Origin: Clitoria ternatea
Taxonomy: Eukaryota > Streptophyta > Magnoliopsida > Fabales > Fabaceae
Direction of reading: 5' to 3'
Assembly (NCBI GenBank): GCA_037962975.1
Contig: CM075669.1
Span: 114,530,501 to 114,594,500, forward strand
Length of the DNA: 64,000 bases
Each line of letters opens with the position of its first letter. Positions within the stretch are counted from its first letter, which is position 1. The position numbers and the translations under genes are program-made. The notes beneath the pieces were generated by a model. The model was not told the DNA's origin. It did no database searches and worked only from the letters and a program-made list of their open reading frames with translations. This document shows, piece by piece, positions 53,457 to 64,000 of this stretch.

Positions 53457-54362
53457 ATGACGCATCGCCAAAGCATGGAGGCTATAGCCACAGCATTCCA
53501 ACGCTTTGCAGACGTGTTTGAAAGGCAGGGCCAGACTCGAGCTGAGGATGGCCACGTGCTGGATCGCTTCCTAAAGAGGAAGCCGAGTGAGTTTCAGGGA
53601 GGACGTAATTCGGAGGCAGCTTTCAAATGGACTCAGGAACTAGAGAGGATTTTTGGGGGTCTTCGCTGTACCGAGGCCCAGAAGGTAGAATGTGCAGTGT
53701 ATATGCTGCGGGACGAGGCGGAGAACTGGTGGAAGATAGCCAGAAGCCGATTCCCTGAAGATGATAATCAGCTGACATGGAATGATTTCAAGACATGCTT
53801 CTTAGAGAAGTACTTCCCCGACACAGTGAGGAGTCGCAAGGAACTGGAGTTTATGGAGTTGAAACAAGGCTCCATGACTGTGGAAGAATACGCGACAAGA
53901 TTCGAAGAATTGTGCCTATTCTATCCACCCTTCCAGCAACCTGGGACGGAGAGCTCCAAGTGCCTTAAGTTTGAGAACGGATTGAGATCGGACATTAAGA
54001 GAGCCTGCAGATACCATGAGATACGGAGTTTCCCTGCATTAGTGAACAAATGTAGAATATTCGAAGAAGATGACAGGGCCCATTCGGGCCAGAGCAGCAG
54101 AGCCAACCAGCATATGAGGCCTCAGCAGTCGTGTTTTAAGAGGCCAGGGAACGTAGGAAGAAATGAACCCTTCACTAGATATCAGGGTCGTGGTGACCGA
54201 GGGAGACAGATGAGTGGATGACCCAGGTACGGTAAGTGCTTTAAATGTGGTGGCGACCACTTTGCTCAGAGTTGCAATGATACCGATGTTAAGTGTTTTC
54301 ACTGTGGGAATAAAGGACACATTCGCCCTGACTGCCCCCAACTCCGTCCAGCAAATACTAAC
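53457..54362 (+). pseudogene. Tekay-like Gag
   Basis: ATG at 53,457. The Retrotrans_gag domain is seen as FLKRKPSEFQGGRNSEAAFKW, EAENWW, WNDFKTCFLEKYFPDTVRSRKELEF and MTVEEYATRFEELC. A TGA at 54,219 interrupts the frame, after which two zinc knuckles can still be read (CFKCGGDHFAQSC, CFHCGNKGHIRPDC; 54,238-54,345). In intact relatives gag and pol form one long frame. Confidence 0.85.
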
Positions 54363-57300
54363 GTGCGTCAAGGAGGATTCCAGGAGAAGAGCAACAGGAA
54401 TGATAGACAAAACTCTCGGGGCGGAAACAACAGGGCTAGAGGGAATATGATGGTTGCCCCAAATATCAGGAGGAGAGACACTGACCAACCAGCCACTCGA
54501 AGAGTCTACGCTATCAATGCAGAAGAAGTCGCACAGGCAAATGACTTGGTACAATGTAAGTGCTCACTCGGTAGATACATACTTAGTGTAGTTTTCGATT
54601 CTGGAGCTACCCACTCCTTCATAGCAAGTGAGTGTGTGAAGCGTTTGAAGTTACCGACTGTGTCTATGGATCAGACTTTAGAAGTGGCCAGCCCGACTGG
54701 CACTAATGTGTTCACATCGTCAATGTGCAAGGACGTAACGTTTGCACTGTATGATCAGAGTTTCACCTTCGATCTGATTTGCATGCCCCTAAAGGGTCTT
54801 GATATCGTACTCGGGGTAGATTGGCTTTCAGCCCACGAGGTGTTAGTAGATTGCAGAAACCGAAAGATAATTTTCCCGAGACAGCACCATGAGGACTGCA
54901 CTGCACAAGATATAACTCAACTGTTCATGATGCTTTGTCTAACCGAAGGAGAGAGTAAAACCCGAGTGAACGAAATCCCGATCGTCTGCGAATTCCTAGA
55001 GGTGTTTCCTGAGGACGTACCGAGTGTCCCTCCCAATAGAGAAATCGAATTCTCTATAGACTTGATCCCTGGAGCCGAACCGGTCTCCAGTGCACCCTAT
55101 AGAATGTCCTCAACTGAATTAGCCGAGTTGAAGAAACAAGTGGATGAGTTACTCAAAAAACAGTTTATTAGACCGAGCGTATCACCATGGGGCGCACCTG
55201 TACTGCTTGTTAAGAAGAAGGACGGCAGCATGAGACTTTGCATAGATTACCGACAGTTAAACAAACTCACGATTAAGAATCGGTATCCACTACCCAGAAT
55301 TGATGATTTAATTGACAAACTACGTGGAGCCTCAGTCTTCTCAAAAATCGACCTACGATCAAGATATCACCAGATCCGAGTGAAGGACTCAGATATTCCA
55401 AAAACTGCCTTTAGGACTCGATATGGCCACTACGAATATGTAGTGATGCCGTTTGGTGTGACAAACGCCCCTGCTGTCTTCATGAATTACATGAACAACA
55501 TATTCTACCCCTATTTAGACCGATTCGTAGTTGTCTTCATTGATGACATCTTAATCTATTCTAAGACTTCCGAGGAGCATGAAGAACACCTCCGGTCGGT
55601 ACTCCAAGTGTTAAGGGAGAAGCAGTTATTCGCGAAGTTTTCAAAGTGCGAATTCTGGATGAATAAGATCCACTTCCTCAGACATGTAATTTCCGAGCAA
55701 GGTGTCTCGGTGGACCCTTCGAAAGTGACGGCTATAATGGCATGGAAGAGACCTCAGTCGGTCCCGGAGATAAGGAGTTTCATGGGCTTGGCAGGTTACT
55801 ATAGAAGATTCATTGAAGGCTTCTCTAAACTGGCATTACCACTAACTAAATTGACTCGGAAAAGCGTTCCCTTCGTGTAGAGTTCCGAGTGTGAGAACAG
55901 CTTCCGAGAGCTGAAGAACAAGTTGACGACTGCTCCAGTGCTGGCATTACCCGAGTTACTAGAGAGCTTCGTGGTCTATTGTGACGCGTCAGGACTCGGA
56001 TTAGGGTGTGTACTTATGTAGAGAGACCGAGTGATAGCATATGCCTCTCGGCAGTTGAGACCTCACGAACAGCATTACCCGACCCATGACTTAGAGCTGG
56101 CAGCAGTGGTTTTTGCATTGAAAATCTGGAGGCATTACTTGTATGGGTCCAAATTTGAAGTGTACAGCGATCACAAGAGCCTCAAATGCCTATTCGACCA
56201 AAAGGAGCTGAACATGAGGCAGAGAAGATGGATTGAGTTTTTAAAGGACTACGATTTCGAGTTAAAATACCACCCGGGTAAGGCAAATGTCGTGGCACGC
56301 ATTGAGTCAGAAATCCCTCCACATGGCAGCAATGATGGCGAAAGAAGTAGAGCTGTTGGAGCAATTCCGAGACATGAATTTACATGTTGACACCCCTTCC
56401 TCTAGGAGAATGACAATCGGTACATTGAGGATCGCCAATGAATTCTTGAAGTCCGTGTACGGGAAACAACAGTTAGACTCATACTTAATCAAAATGAAGG
56501 AAACTCAGGCCAAAGGAAAGGATTTATCCTTGACCGAGGGGTCAGATGGGATTTTCCGGGTAAGAAACAGAATATACATACCGAGTGGAGGAGGATTAAG
56601 AAGAATGGTGCTTGATGAAGCCCACAAAAAGCCTACTCAGTATTCACCCAGGAACCACGAAAATGTACCATGACCTGAGGAAACAGTTCTGGTGGCCCGG
56701 ACTAAAGAAAGATGTGGTGGAATACGTGGCCCGGTGTATCACTTGTCAGAAATCGAAAGTAGAGCACCAAAAACCGTACGATACAATGCAGCCTTTGGAG
56801 ATTCCCGTGTGGAAATGGGACTCGATTGCTATGGATTTTGTCATGGGATTGCCCAAAAACCGAGCGGGCCATGATGCAATTTAGGTCATTGTTGACCGAC
56901 TGACGAAGAGTGCACACTTCCTACCTGTGAACATGAAGTACCCGATGTATAAATTGGCACGGATTTACGTTCAAGAGATTATCCGACTGCATGGCATACC
57001 AACCTCCATCGTATCGGATAGGGATCCGAGGTTCACGTCCCGGTTTTGGACCAGCCTGCATCAAGAAATGGGCACCAAACTTTGGCTTAGTTCCGCCTAC
57101 CACCCCCAATCGGATGGACAATCCGAGCGGACGATTCAGAGTTTAGAAGACTTATTAAGAGCATGTGTGTTAGAGCATCGAGGAGATTGGGAGCAGTACC
57201 TTCCATTGATTGAGTTCACGTACAATAACAGCCATCATAACAGCATTGGTATGGCACCCTACGAAGCACTATATGGACGAAGATGCCGAACCCCTCTTTG

Positions 57301-57928
57301 CTGGTCGGAAACGGGTGAGAGTCTGCTATTGGGGCCAGACATTGTGAAGCAAACCACAGAGCAGATCCGAGCGATACAAGGAAAAATGAAGGCATCTCAA
57401 GACAGACAGAGAAGTTACCATGACAACCGCACCAAACCATTGGAATTTTCAGTCGGAGACCGAGTGTTTTTGAGGACTTCTCCGAATAAAGGTGTCGGAC
57501 GAGCCTTGAAGGGTGGAAAGCTAAGCCCTCGATACATTGGACCTTATGAAGTGTTGGAACGAGTCGGCACCATGGCATACTGAATAGCACTACCGACCCA
57601 CTTATCCCGATTGCACAATGTATTTCACGTGTCGCAACTAAGGAGGTATCTACATGACCCCAGTCACACAATGCCTGACGATGGAGTGGAAGTAAAGGAA
57701 GACCTGACCACTGTGACTACGCCGATCAGAATCATGGACCGATCGGTGAAGCGTTTAAGAAACAAAAATGTACAGCTGGTAGAAGTGGAATGGCAACAAG
57801 GCAAGACTACCTCTTGTACCTGGGAACGCGAAGATACCATGAGACAACAGTACCCCAAGTTATTTGCTAAGGTGAATTACCGACCGAATTTCGAGGATGA
57901 AATTCTTTTGAGTAGGGGAGAACTGTAA
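54363..57928 (+). pseudogene. Tekay-like Pol with chromodomain-like C-terminus
   Basis: Protease FDSGATHSFIA; RT with LCIDYRQLNKLTIKNRYPLPRID, VVMPFGVTNAPAVFM and active site FIDDILIYS; RNase H (YASRQLRPHEQHYPTHDLELA, VYSDHKSLK); integrase zinc region (WWPGLKKDV, CITCQKSK) and core (WDSIAMDFVMGLP, IVSDRDPRFTSRFW, HPQSDGQSERTIQSLEDLL). A chromodomain-like end (PIRIMDRSVKRLRNK, VEVEWQQGK, CTWERE) follows. Stops at 55,878 (TAG), 56,019 (TAG), 56,882 (TAG) and 57,581 (TGA); frameshifts near 56,297 (two bases lost) and 56,630 (extra A). The terminal TAA overlaps the first bases of the 3' LTR. Confidence 0.85.
57911..57923 (+). promoter_or_regulatory. Polypurine tract of the Tekay-like element
   Basis: AGTAGGGGAGAAC immediately before the 3' LTR, inside the last codons of pol. 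Confidence 0.75.
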
Positions 57929-60660
57929 CATCCCAGTTTTGAAGTTAGATACCGAATAAAAATTTAATAATAAGAAAATTAAAAGTAAAGAATTAGTTAG
58001 TCATAATCAGTATAGCCTGAGAGTTAATGATAAGATTAATGGGCTTAATTAATGGGACGTGGCTGTCTGTGATGGGTGGAAGGTGTGAGTGGACTGCGAC
58101 TCACACTTTCCCATCCCACTCCTTTCCCTCGCATGCGTATATAGGTGCGTATTCAGTATCACCGTGGGTGCAAGAACAACTTCTTCCACTACTCCACTTT
58201 CTCTCTTTTCTTCTTCGTCTCCATCTTCCTCTGTTTCCCCTGTTCCTGTTCGTCACGACGACAGTGCGGGAAGAAGGTCAGAGCCTCGTCGGGTGAAGGG
58301 CGATCGTTGGAGCAGAGAAAGAACGACACCTCAACTCCGGACCAAGTGCAGAGTACGACGGAGTGAAGGAAGGCTGAACGAATCAGTAGAAAGGCGTCAG
58401 ATTCAACATCAAAGAGCAGAAGAGCTTCTTGGAGTCCCTTTCGTAGGTAGGGGGCGCTTGCATGTTAAATGCATGGTCCACGAACGGTACCGGATGAATG
58501 TTCTGCTTGAGTGTATGTGCATGTGGTTGTGATGATTGGATCCTATGCATGATTGGAGATTCTGAATCCCGTGTGTTTTATAGTGATTGAACCATAAATG
58601 CTTGTGATCTAGATGGTGGTAAAGTAGTATGTTAGCATGGATAATAATGAATGATATGCATGAAAGTATGAATGTGTGCTTGATTGACTTGTCAGATGCT
58701 ATTATTTGATTGCTGATGGTTGATCATATTGGTGTAAATAATAAAGCGAGTAAAGGTTGTATTGAACCTGTTCCCACTCAATGGTTATGAAAGAGATATT
58801 GGTGATGTGATGACACTTGTTGGTAGATGCATTTAGCTGCATGTGTAGGAGTGGGGTGACCCGTGGAAGGTCAAGAGCCCTGAGAGAATGACTTCCAGTT
58901 ACAGACCCCGGCTAGATTCCGAGGGAGCTCGTGGTAGCCGTAGGAGCTAGAGAGGAGTCTCGAGACGCCAATGGGAGGCTGGTACCACGCGGGAAGAGCT
59001 GAAGGACGAGGGGCCAAGAGAGGGGAAAACTGTGACTGAAAGTCATCACTCGAGTCAGATCCGCAGTCATGCATGTAAATACGAGGTTGATTAGAGTAGT
59101 ACGTATAACGTGTGTGGAGTGTTATGAATGATCTTCGAGTGCGGGAAATACCTGTGTGTGTTATATGTGTGTCTTAAATGACACTTTGTCGAGTTTAACT
59201 TTAATTAATTAGAAACCAATAGAATGGATGTGAATGTGCATGCTGACAATGATACCGAGTCTTTGATTGTCATTTTACATGAAAAAGCTCACCCCTGCAG
59301 TGGCTATACTTTCAGTGAACATCTCTCGGAAAGAAGGATGAAGGAGGACGAGCACAGGACAATGAATCCGAAGTGCTGTTGGAACATATGTCTATATGTG
59401 TATATCTGTGTAAATGCTGTGTATAACGTTTTATTAAGCCTTGGCCGGCTCATGTTTTGGTTGTAGTTCTTACGTTAAAACTGACAGCTTGGGTAACAGA
59501 TTTCATGGTGAAGTTTTGTAATTAAATATGAATGTTTTCGCTTATATAAGCATATGTTGTGTGTTCTTCTATACTGTAAGTGAGGTTGAGCGGGGAGAGG
59601 ACCGTAGGAGGGCTTCCGAGTGAATGTAGGCATGAAATCCCGAGTGTAGGAAGTCGGTGTGACTATGAGTAAGCAGTGGGGATAAGTGTGGGGTTGAGAG
59701 GATGAAATAAAGAGCTTGAATATGCTTCTAACAATGGAGGAACGAAAGACGAGTGAAAACCTCGAGTGATTCCTTGGTGCGAGAGGAGTTCAATTGGAGG
59801 TTTAGGGAGGATTGGATCCTAAGTGTAAGGTATTGATATTCCGAGCGAAAGATGTAAAGTCCGAGTGAGTAAGGATCGGTGTCCAGAGTGGTTGGGTTTG
59901 GAGAAGCCGAGTGAGACTTAACTTCCCAATTTTCCAAGCGAAGTTCTTCGCTTCAGCGAGCAATATACTCGCTCCAGCGAGTGCGGGCTAGGAAGACTTA
60001 TGTTGGATTCGCGTGGGCGGAGTCATACCTCGCCGAGGTGCTAGAGCGGTTCGCCCAAGCGTGAGGACTCGCGCTGAAGCGAGTAGTTGTCTGAGTGGAT
60101 GCCGCCCAATTACCCTTCCTCTCCGTTGTGGCGCTAATGCGACCCCAACAACGGTGTTAACCCCGGCTTGGGCGTTGTGTTTGAGTCCGCCCAGGCGTTG
60201 CCATACCTAGTTGAGTTGGGCAGAATAAGTTCGGACCCCTCCTTTCCTCCACAATCCACTGCCGCACATGTACATCTCCCTTCTCCTTCCCCTTACCTAT
60301 TTCCTCCTAGTGATTGACTAGTGTTACTCGTGGAAAAGTTTTCTTTGTGACTTCCCTCCATCCGCTGTTGCATTACCATACCCCGCCCAGGCAGTATCAG
60401 ACCCCGCCTGAGCGAGCCAGCGATGCCATGTAATCCGCCCTGGCGCTGTTATGTTACACTAAACCAACGGACCGGTTCCAGTCTTAGCCTTCTGTTATTT
60501 GCCTTATGCGTGTGGATGATATCTCATTTTCCTTGTTCTCCCTTGCACTCCGCCCCTTTTGTTATCCGGTTGCCTCATAGACCATTTGGTTTACTTAATT
60601 TTGAAAAAAAAATTTCCCCGTCTTTGGGTTTATTTCATTTTGTTAAATTAGGATGTTACA
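57924..60660 (+). repeat. 3' LTR of the Tekay-like element
   Basis: 2,737 bp, the same length as the 5' LTR, so there is no net indel between the pair. Confidence 0.9.
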
Positions 60661-60843
60661 AAACTAGTTAACGATCCAGTTATAGATTATCAAATCTCAC
60701 CCTTTGGTTTTCTGTGGTTCGAGTCTTGATGTAGTCGTAGTGGTGTTTTGAAATTATTTTGAACGCAAAAATTTACTCGTATTTTTATTATTTAATTATC
60801 CTGATTACATCGGGATTCAAGTCCAGAAAATCAGGGTGTTACA
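60661..60843 (+). repeat. LTR of retrotransposon A, terminal segment
   Basis: Non-coding; ends CAGGGTGTTACA four bases before a PBS, which makes it the 3' end of a 5' LTR. Its start was displaced by the Tekay-like insertion. Confidence 0.55.
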
Positions 60844-60846
60844 ATC

Positions 60847-60858
60847 TGGTATCAGAGC
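60847..60858 (+). promoter_or_regulatory. Primer-binding site of retrotransposon A
   Basis: TGGTATCAGAGC, three bases after TGTTACA. This is the main evidence that the preceding DNA is an LTR. Confidence 0.7.
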
Positions 60859-63278
60859 ATATTTTTCTCTGAATTAGATTTATTAATTAACATCAGAGCA
60901 TGGTTACTCTGTAATGAATTGGTATTATGGATGATTAGAGCACGATTGCTCAATAATGAAACATTTATGGTGATCTTTGGAGCGAGATGCTCCTTGTTGG
61001 AATATGGTTGTTTGTATGAACTAAAGAGTAATAATTATCTAGAGGATGATGGCATGTTTAGGTATTGGTTGCCCTATATGGATTGTGAATGACTAGTTGT
61101 CTAAGAGTTGTGAATTGACTATCAGGGCATTGTTTTCTCAATGGTGACTCCTTATGAACTATTGGTATTGGATTGTGAATATAGCCCATTGAGGATTCTT
61201 GTGAATTATTATTCATGAATTATAATTGTTGTTTATGGAAGTATGATCATTGTCATTGAGGTTATGTGATGCATAAATAGAGCATAGTTGCCCATTGTTG
61301 ATTATGGTTAATTCATGAGGATTGAATATATATATGATTAAATTCCTCAATGTGATTGATATGGTTGTTTGTGTAAGTCCAGCCAAGTTCCTTACACTAT
61401 TTCCTTCGAATGACGAATACATTGATATTATGCATTTGAATATTGATATATTGAGTATGATTTGAATTAAGGAAGAATTTATGCCATGTGTGATCATGGA
61501 TATGATATATTAAATACAAATTGATTTGATGATGGACTTATGCCGTATGTTGATCACGGATAGGAGATATTAAATGTGAATTGATATGGTAGTAGGCCAT
61601 GAATGGTGAGACCACTTATGTATATTGGAATGGAATTATTGGCTGGGTCTCTTTTGAATGAATTATGTTGTGGTTCCTAGCCATGATATATTTCTTAAAA
61701 GTGGGTATTTCATATGCTAGTATTAAATAGATGAATGATAGTGAAGGAATTCCCTAATGCGGATATTCATAAATTAAGATGATTGATAGTGTTATTTTGA
61801 ATTATGGATTTAATATCCTTGAGCATGAGAATCTTGTATTATATGATGCAAGTGATTTGTTGTACCTCTTCAGATAGAGAACATGAATGAGTGGTAAATT
61901 GGTGAAACGTGAGCTTGGCGTGCACATGATTGGGGTTATGTCTCGGTTTTATGTTTATGAACTGAGTGAATGGTTAATTTAGTTGTGACCCACTAAGTGT
62001 GGTGACCCCGGATAACTCAATATGATCTTGAAAGATCGAACCTTTTGGAATTAGACCCTATGGTGGTCTAGACTCTATGTTATTTTATGAGTCATGTTTA
62101 ATGATTTCATGTGTTGTGGGAGTATTCCACGATGGGTGCTAGGTAACCCTTGAACTTCCTAAGCTTAATGATGGATTGAATCTCATGAATAGTAAAGCCA
62201 TGATGAAATTGGTTGTGAGATAAATTGTTGAGGCTAGAGCCGATGTGCAATGGAATGTGAATAATAGATGTAAACCCCTAAGTATTTAATGAATACTAAC
62301 ATTGAATTCGGGGTATGATTGGTATTGGCTATGGTGTACATGATTTTATAGTAAGGCTTTGAGCTAAATTATGTGCTCTTGACATTATGATCATGAAAAT
62401 AGCTATGGACTATGGTATGATGTAAAGGTAATATATGTGAACATGTGTTGGCAAATAGAGTTTAATCATGTTGATACCTCCCTTTTTACTTTGAAAGGAG
62501 TTATATTAGTGATAAAGACCATATAGCGATGTGATATTACATGGATTATATGTCCAGTTTATAGACTTTGGTTGTGATATGTGAGGAAATCCACTAATGT
62601 GAAAGCTTATTATATGATTATGAACCATATCTTAAACTAGAGGGTGTATACTTGATATGAGTTTGGTGAATCAATTAGGCTTGAATCGAATTATAGCCGA
62701 CAATGTTTAGATTAGACAAATGATTTCTAAGTTACTTGACTATGACTTCAGGATGGATGAAGTCCAATGGTGGGGTGATTACCCTATGATGATTGGAAAT
62801 CTATAGTTTATATATTAATATATGGTTATGGTGGCTGACAACTGATGAATTATGTGGCATGATTTACGCTGGATCATGATTAAATAATAATATGATGTGA
62901 GTGTATTGCTCATGGACTTGTGTGACTTCTCACAAAGTCTCGTGTGTGAAGAGATATTATTTGAATTGATATGAAGAATGCGAGCAATAAGGCATGAAGG
63001 TACTTATCCTGATATGTCTCTACATGCCATAGGCATTGTGGCAACGTGCACTCATGTGCCGATCTCATGTGTTTGTAGTAACCACTACGGGATTGGTACG
63101 CCTTCCTGTATGTCAGATGCAGCCATACATAGACCGGGCAAGTGTAGTGTTGTAACTGCTTAAGGTGAATGTATTGAACCTATCCGGTGGTACTGGATAA
63201 GAATGTGACAGTTATGATGAATAAACTAAAAATTGATGAGCAGTGACTCACTTTAGATACATGAGATTTTGTACTTAG
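60859..63278. other. Non-coding retroelement-like DNA
   Basis: No gag or other coding signal follows the PBS of element A within 2.4 kb. The first 450 bp hold several GAGCA...TGCTC-type imperfect hairpin phrases, and 61,455-61,590 has two diverged copies of a unit of about 65-70 bp (ATGCC(A/G)TATG(T)TGATCA(T/C)GGATA). 63,050-63,180 has GC-richer text like that in Tekay LTRs, so part may be another LTR. The nature of the region is unresolved. Confidence 0.35.
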
Positions 63279-64000
63279 TGACAGGGCCCGCAAGCGCACG
63301 GGTTATGTCGCGTAATATAAAAGATTATCGTTCTCCACAGGGACTGTGTTCAAAGTACCAGCATATTGAAATTTAATTATCCACACAATTGATTTTTAAG
63401 ATTTTTATAAAATAAAGCACAAATTAAAGTTGCACAGAATACTAATAAATATAAAAATAAAATTTACTTGACACTTTAAAAATCAGAATTGAGAATATCT
63501 TGGGATTTCAGGGGATTAAGACTCTATTTTATGTTAATGAATTTTAACTTTTCATAAATAAGAATCGAATTAAGTTATCCAAGGCGAATTTTCCAAAAGC
63601 TAATTAATATGTTCCTCTCGGAATCCTATTAATGTACCTAACCTATGGAAAGCGCTGCTTAATCCTCAGAAAGGCCCATTATCATTTTATGAAAATCCCT
63701 TTTATTTCCTCAAAAGAATTTTGATTACTTTCACGGTTTTACCGAGGTCACAAAAAGCATCTCAAAAATCTTAGGTTTAGTTTAAAGCTTTCCGGTAAAA
63801 ATAAATCTCTCGATTCTATTTATTACCTAAACTTACTAATATACCCACAAGTATACAGTTTTATCATTTAGGTTCTTGTTAGGAATTACTAAAAGCATTG
63901 AGCATTTTTTAAACTAAATGGAAAACAGAAATTTATTTAATTCCAAGTTAAAATAACATTAAAATAAAATATTATCATACCCCCTTTTATCCCAAGATAA
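63279..64000. repeat. Start of another LTR (Athila/Tat-type), cut by the window end
   Basis: Begins TGACAGGGCCCGCAAGCGCACGGG and carries CGTTCTCCACAGGGACTG wording often seen at the start of Athila/Tat-type LTRs. No coding sequence in the 722 bp shown. Strand cannot be fixed from this piece, although the TG start suits a plus-strand LTR beginning or a minus-strand element's 3' LTR. Confidence 0.45.

Larger units (their letters stand above)
50441..60660 (+). mobile_element. Tekay/Del-like Ty3 chromovirus
   Basis: Two LTRs of exactly 2,737 bp (50,441-53,177 and 57,924-60,660) start TGTAACATCCCAG and end GGATGTTACA. PBS, gag, pol with a C-terminal chromodomain-like region and a purine tract lie between them. 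Flanking 5-mers CAACT and AAACT are a target repeat with one change. Pol carries five stops and two frameshifts, so the element is dead. It sits inside LTR A. Confidence 0.9.

Overview
This window is repeat-dominated plant nuclear DNA, most likely from a legume. I infer this from Ogre-type leader and ORF1 sequence, Tekay, Athila and env-bearing copia lineages, and LTRs full of short AATCGATT or CTCGCTCAAGCGAG motifs. I find no intact ordinary host gene, no tRNA or rRNA gene and no CRISPR array. Nearly everything is a stack of transposons inserted into one another.

Left block (1-15.9 kb). A minus-strand Tekay/Del-like Ty3 element (gag and protease remnant 11,849-13,516, PBS 13,875-13,886, LTR from 13,890) is interrupted by a CACTA (En/Spm-like) transposon whose right end is at 11,848. 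The CACTA holds a broken Transposase_24-type gene and intron-containing fragments of two unrelated host genes: a dynamin-related protein 2 tail and the C-terminal half of an organellar HSP90. The CACTA is interrupted by a minus-strand Ogre/Tat-like retrotransposon (LTR about 2,708-4,699, ORF1 1-1,594) that runs off the left edge.

Central block (16-61 kb). A long plus-strand LTR (element A: about 16.0-20.1, 49.8-50.4 and 60.7-60.8 kb, followed by an initiator-Met PBS) has been opened twice. The first insertion is a minus-strand Athila-like Ty3 element (20,139-49,750, TSD ATGAT). It carries two uninterrupted accessory ORFs between integrase and its 3' LTR: a LONELY GUY (LOG)-like cytokinin-activating enzyme and a basic zinc-finger protein that resembles small plant-virus nucleic-acid-binding proteins. 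Its own pol is broken. Within its gag sits a truncated minus-strand copia (e2), and e2's LTR was hit by a complete plus-strand copia (e1, 30,636-40,892, TSD TGAGC/T). The nest is therefore four deep: A > Athila > e2 > e1. Both copias carry an open env-position ORF with its own TATA box. Because e1 and e2 face each other they form an inverted repeat with arms of about 6 kb. The second insertion into A is a Tekay-like chromovirus (50,441-60,660) with two 2,737-bp LTRs and a pol broken by stops.

Right edge (60.8-64 kb). Non-coding retroelement-like DNA, then the start of another LTR at 63,279.

The most notable content is the Athila element with LOG-like and virus-like ORFs. After that come the copia inverted repeat, the shared AATCGATT clusters in unrelated elements, and the CACTA gene captures.
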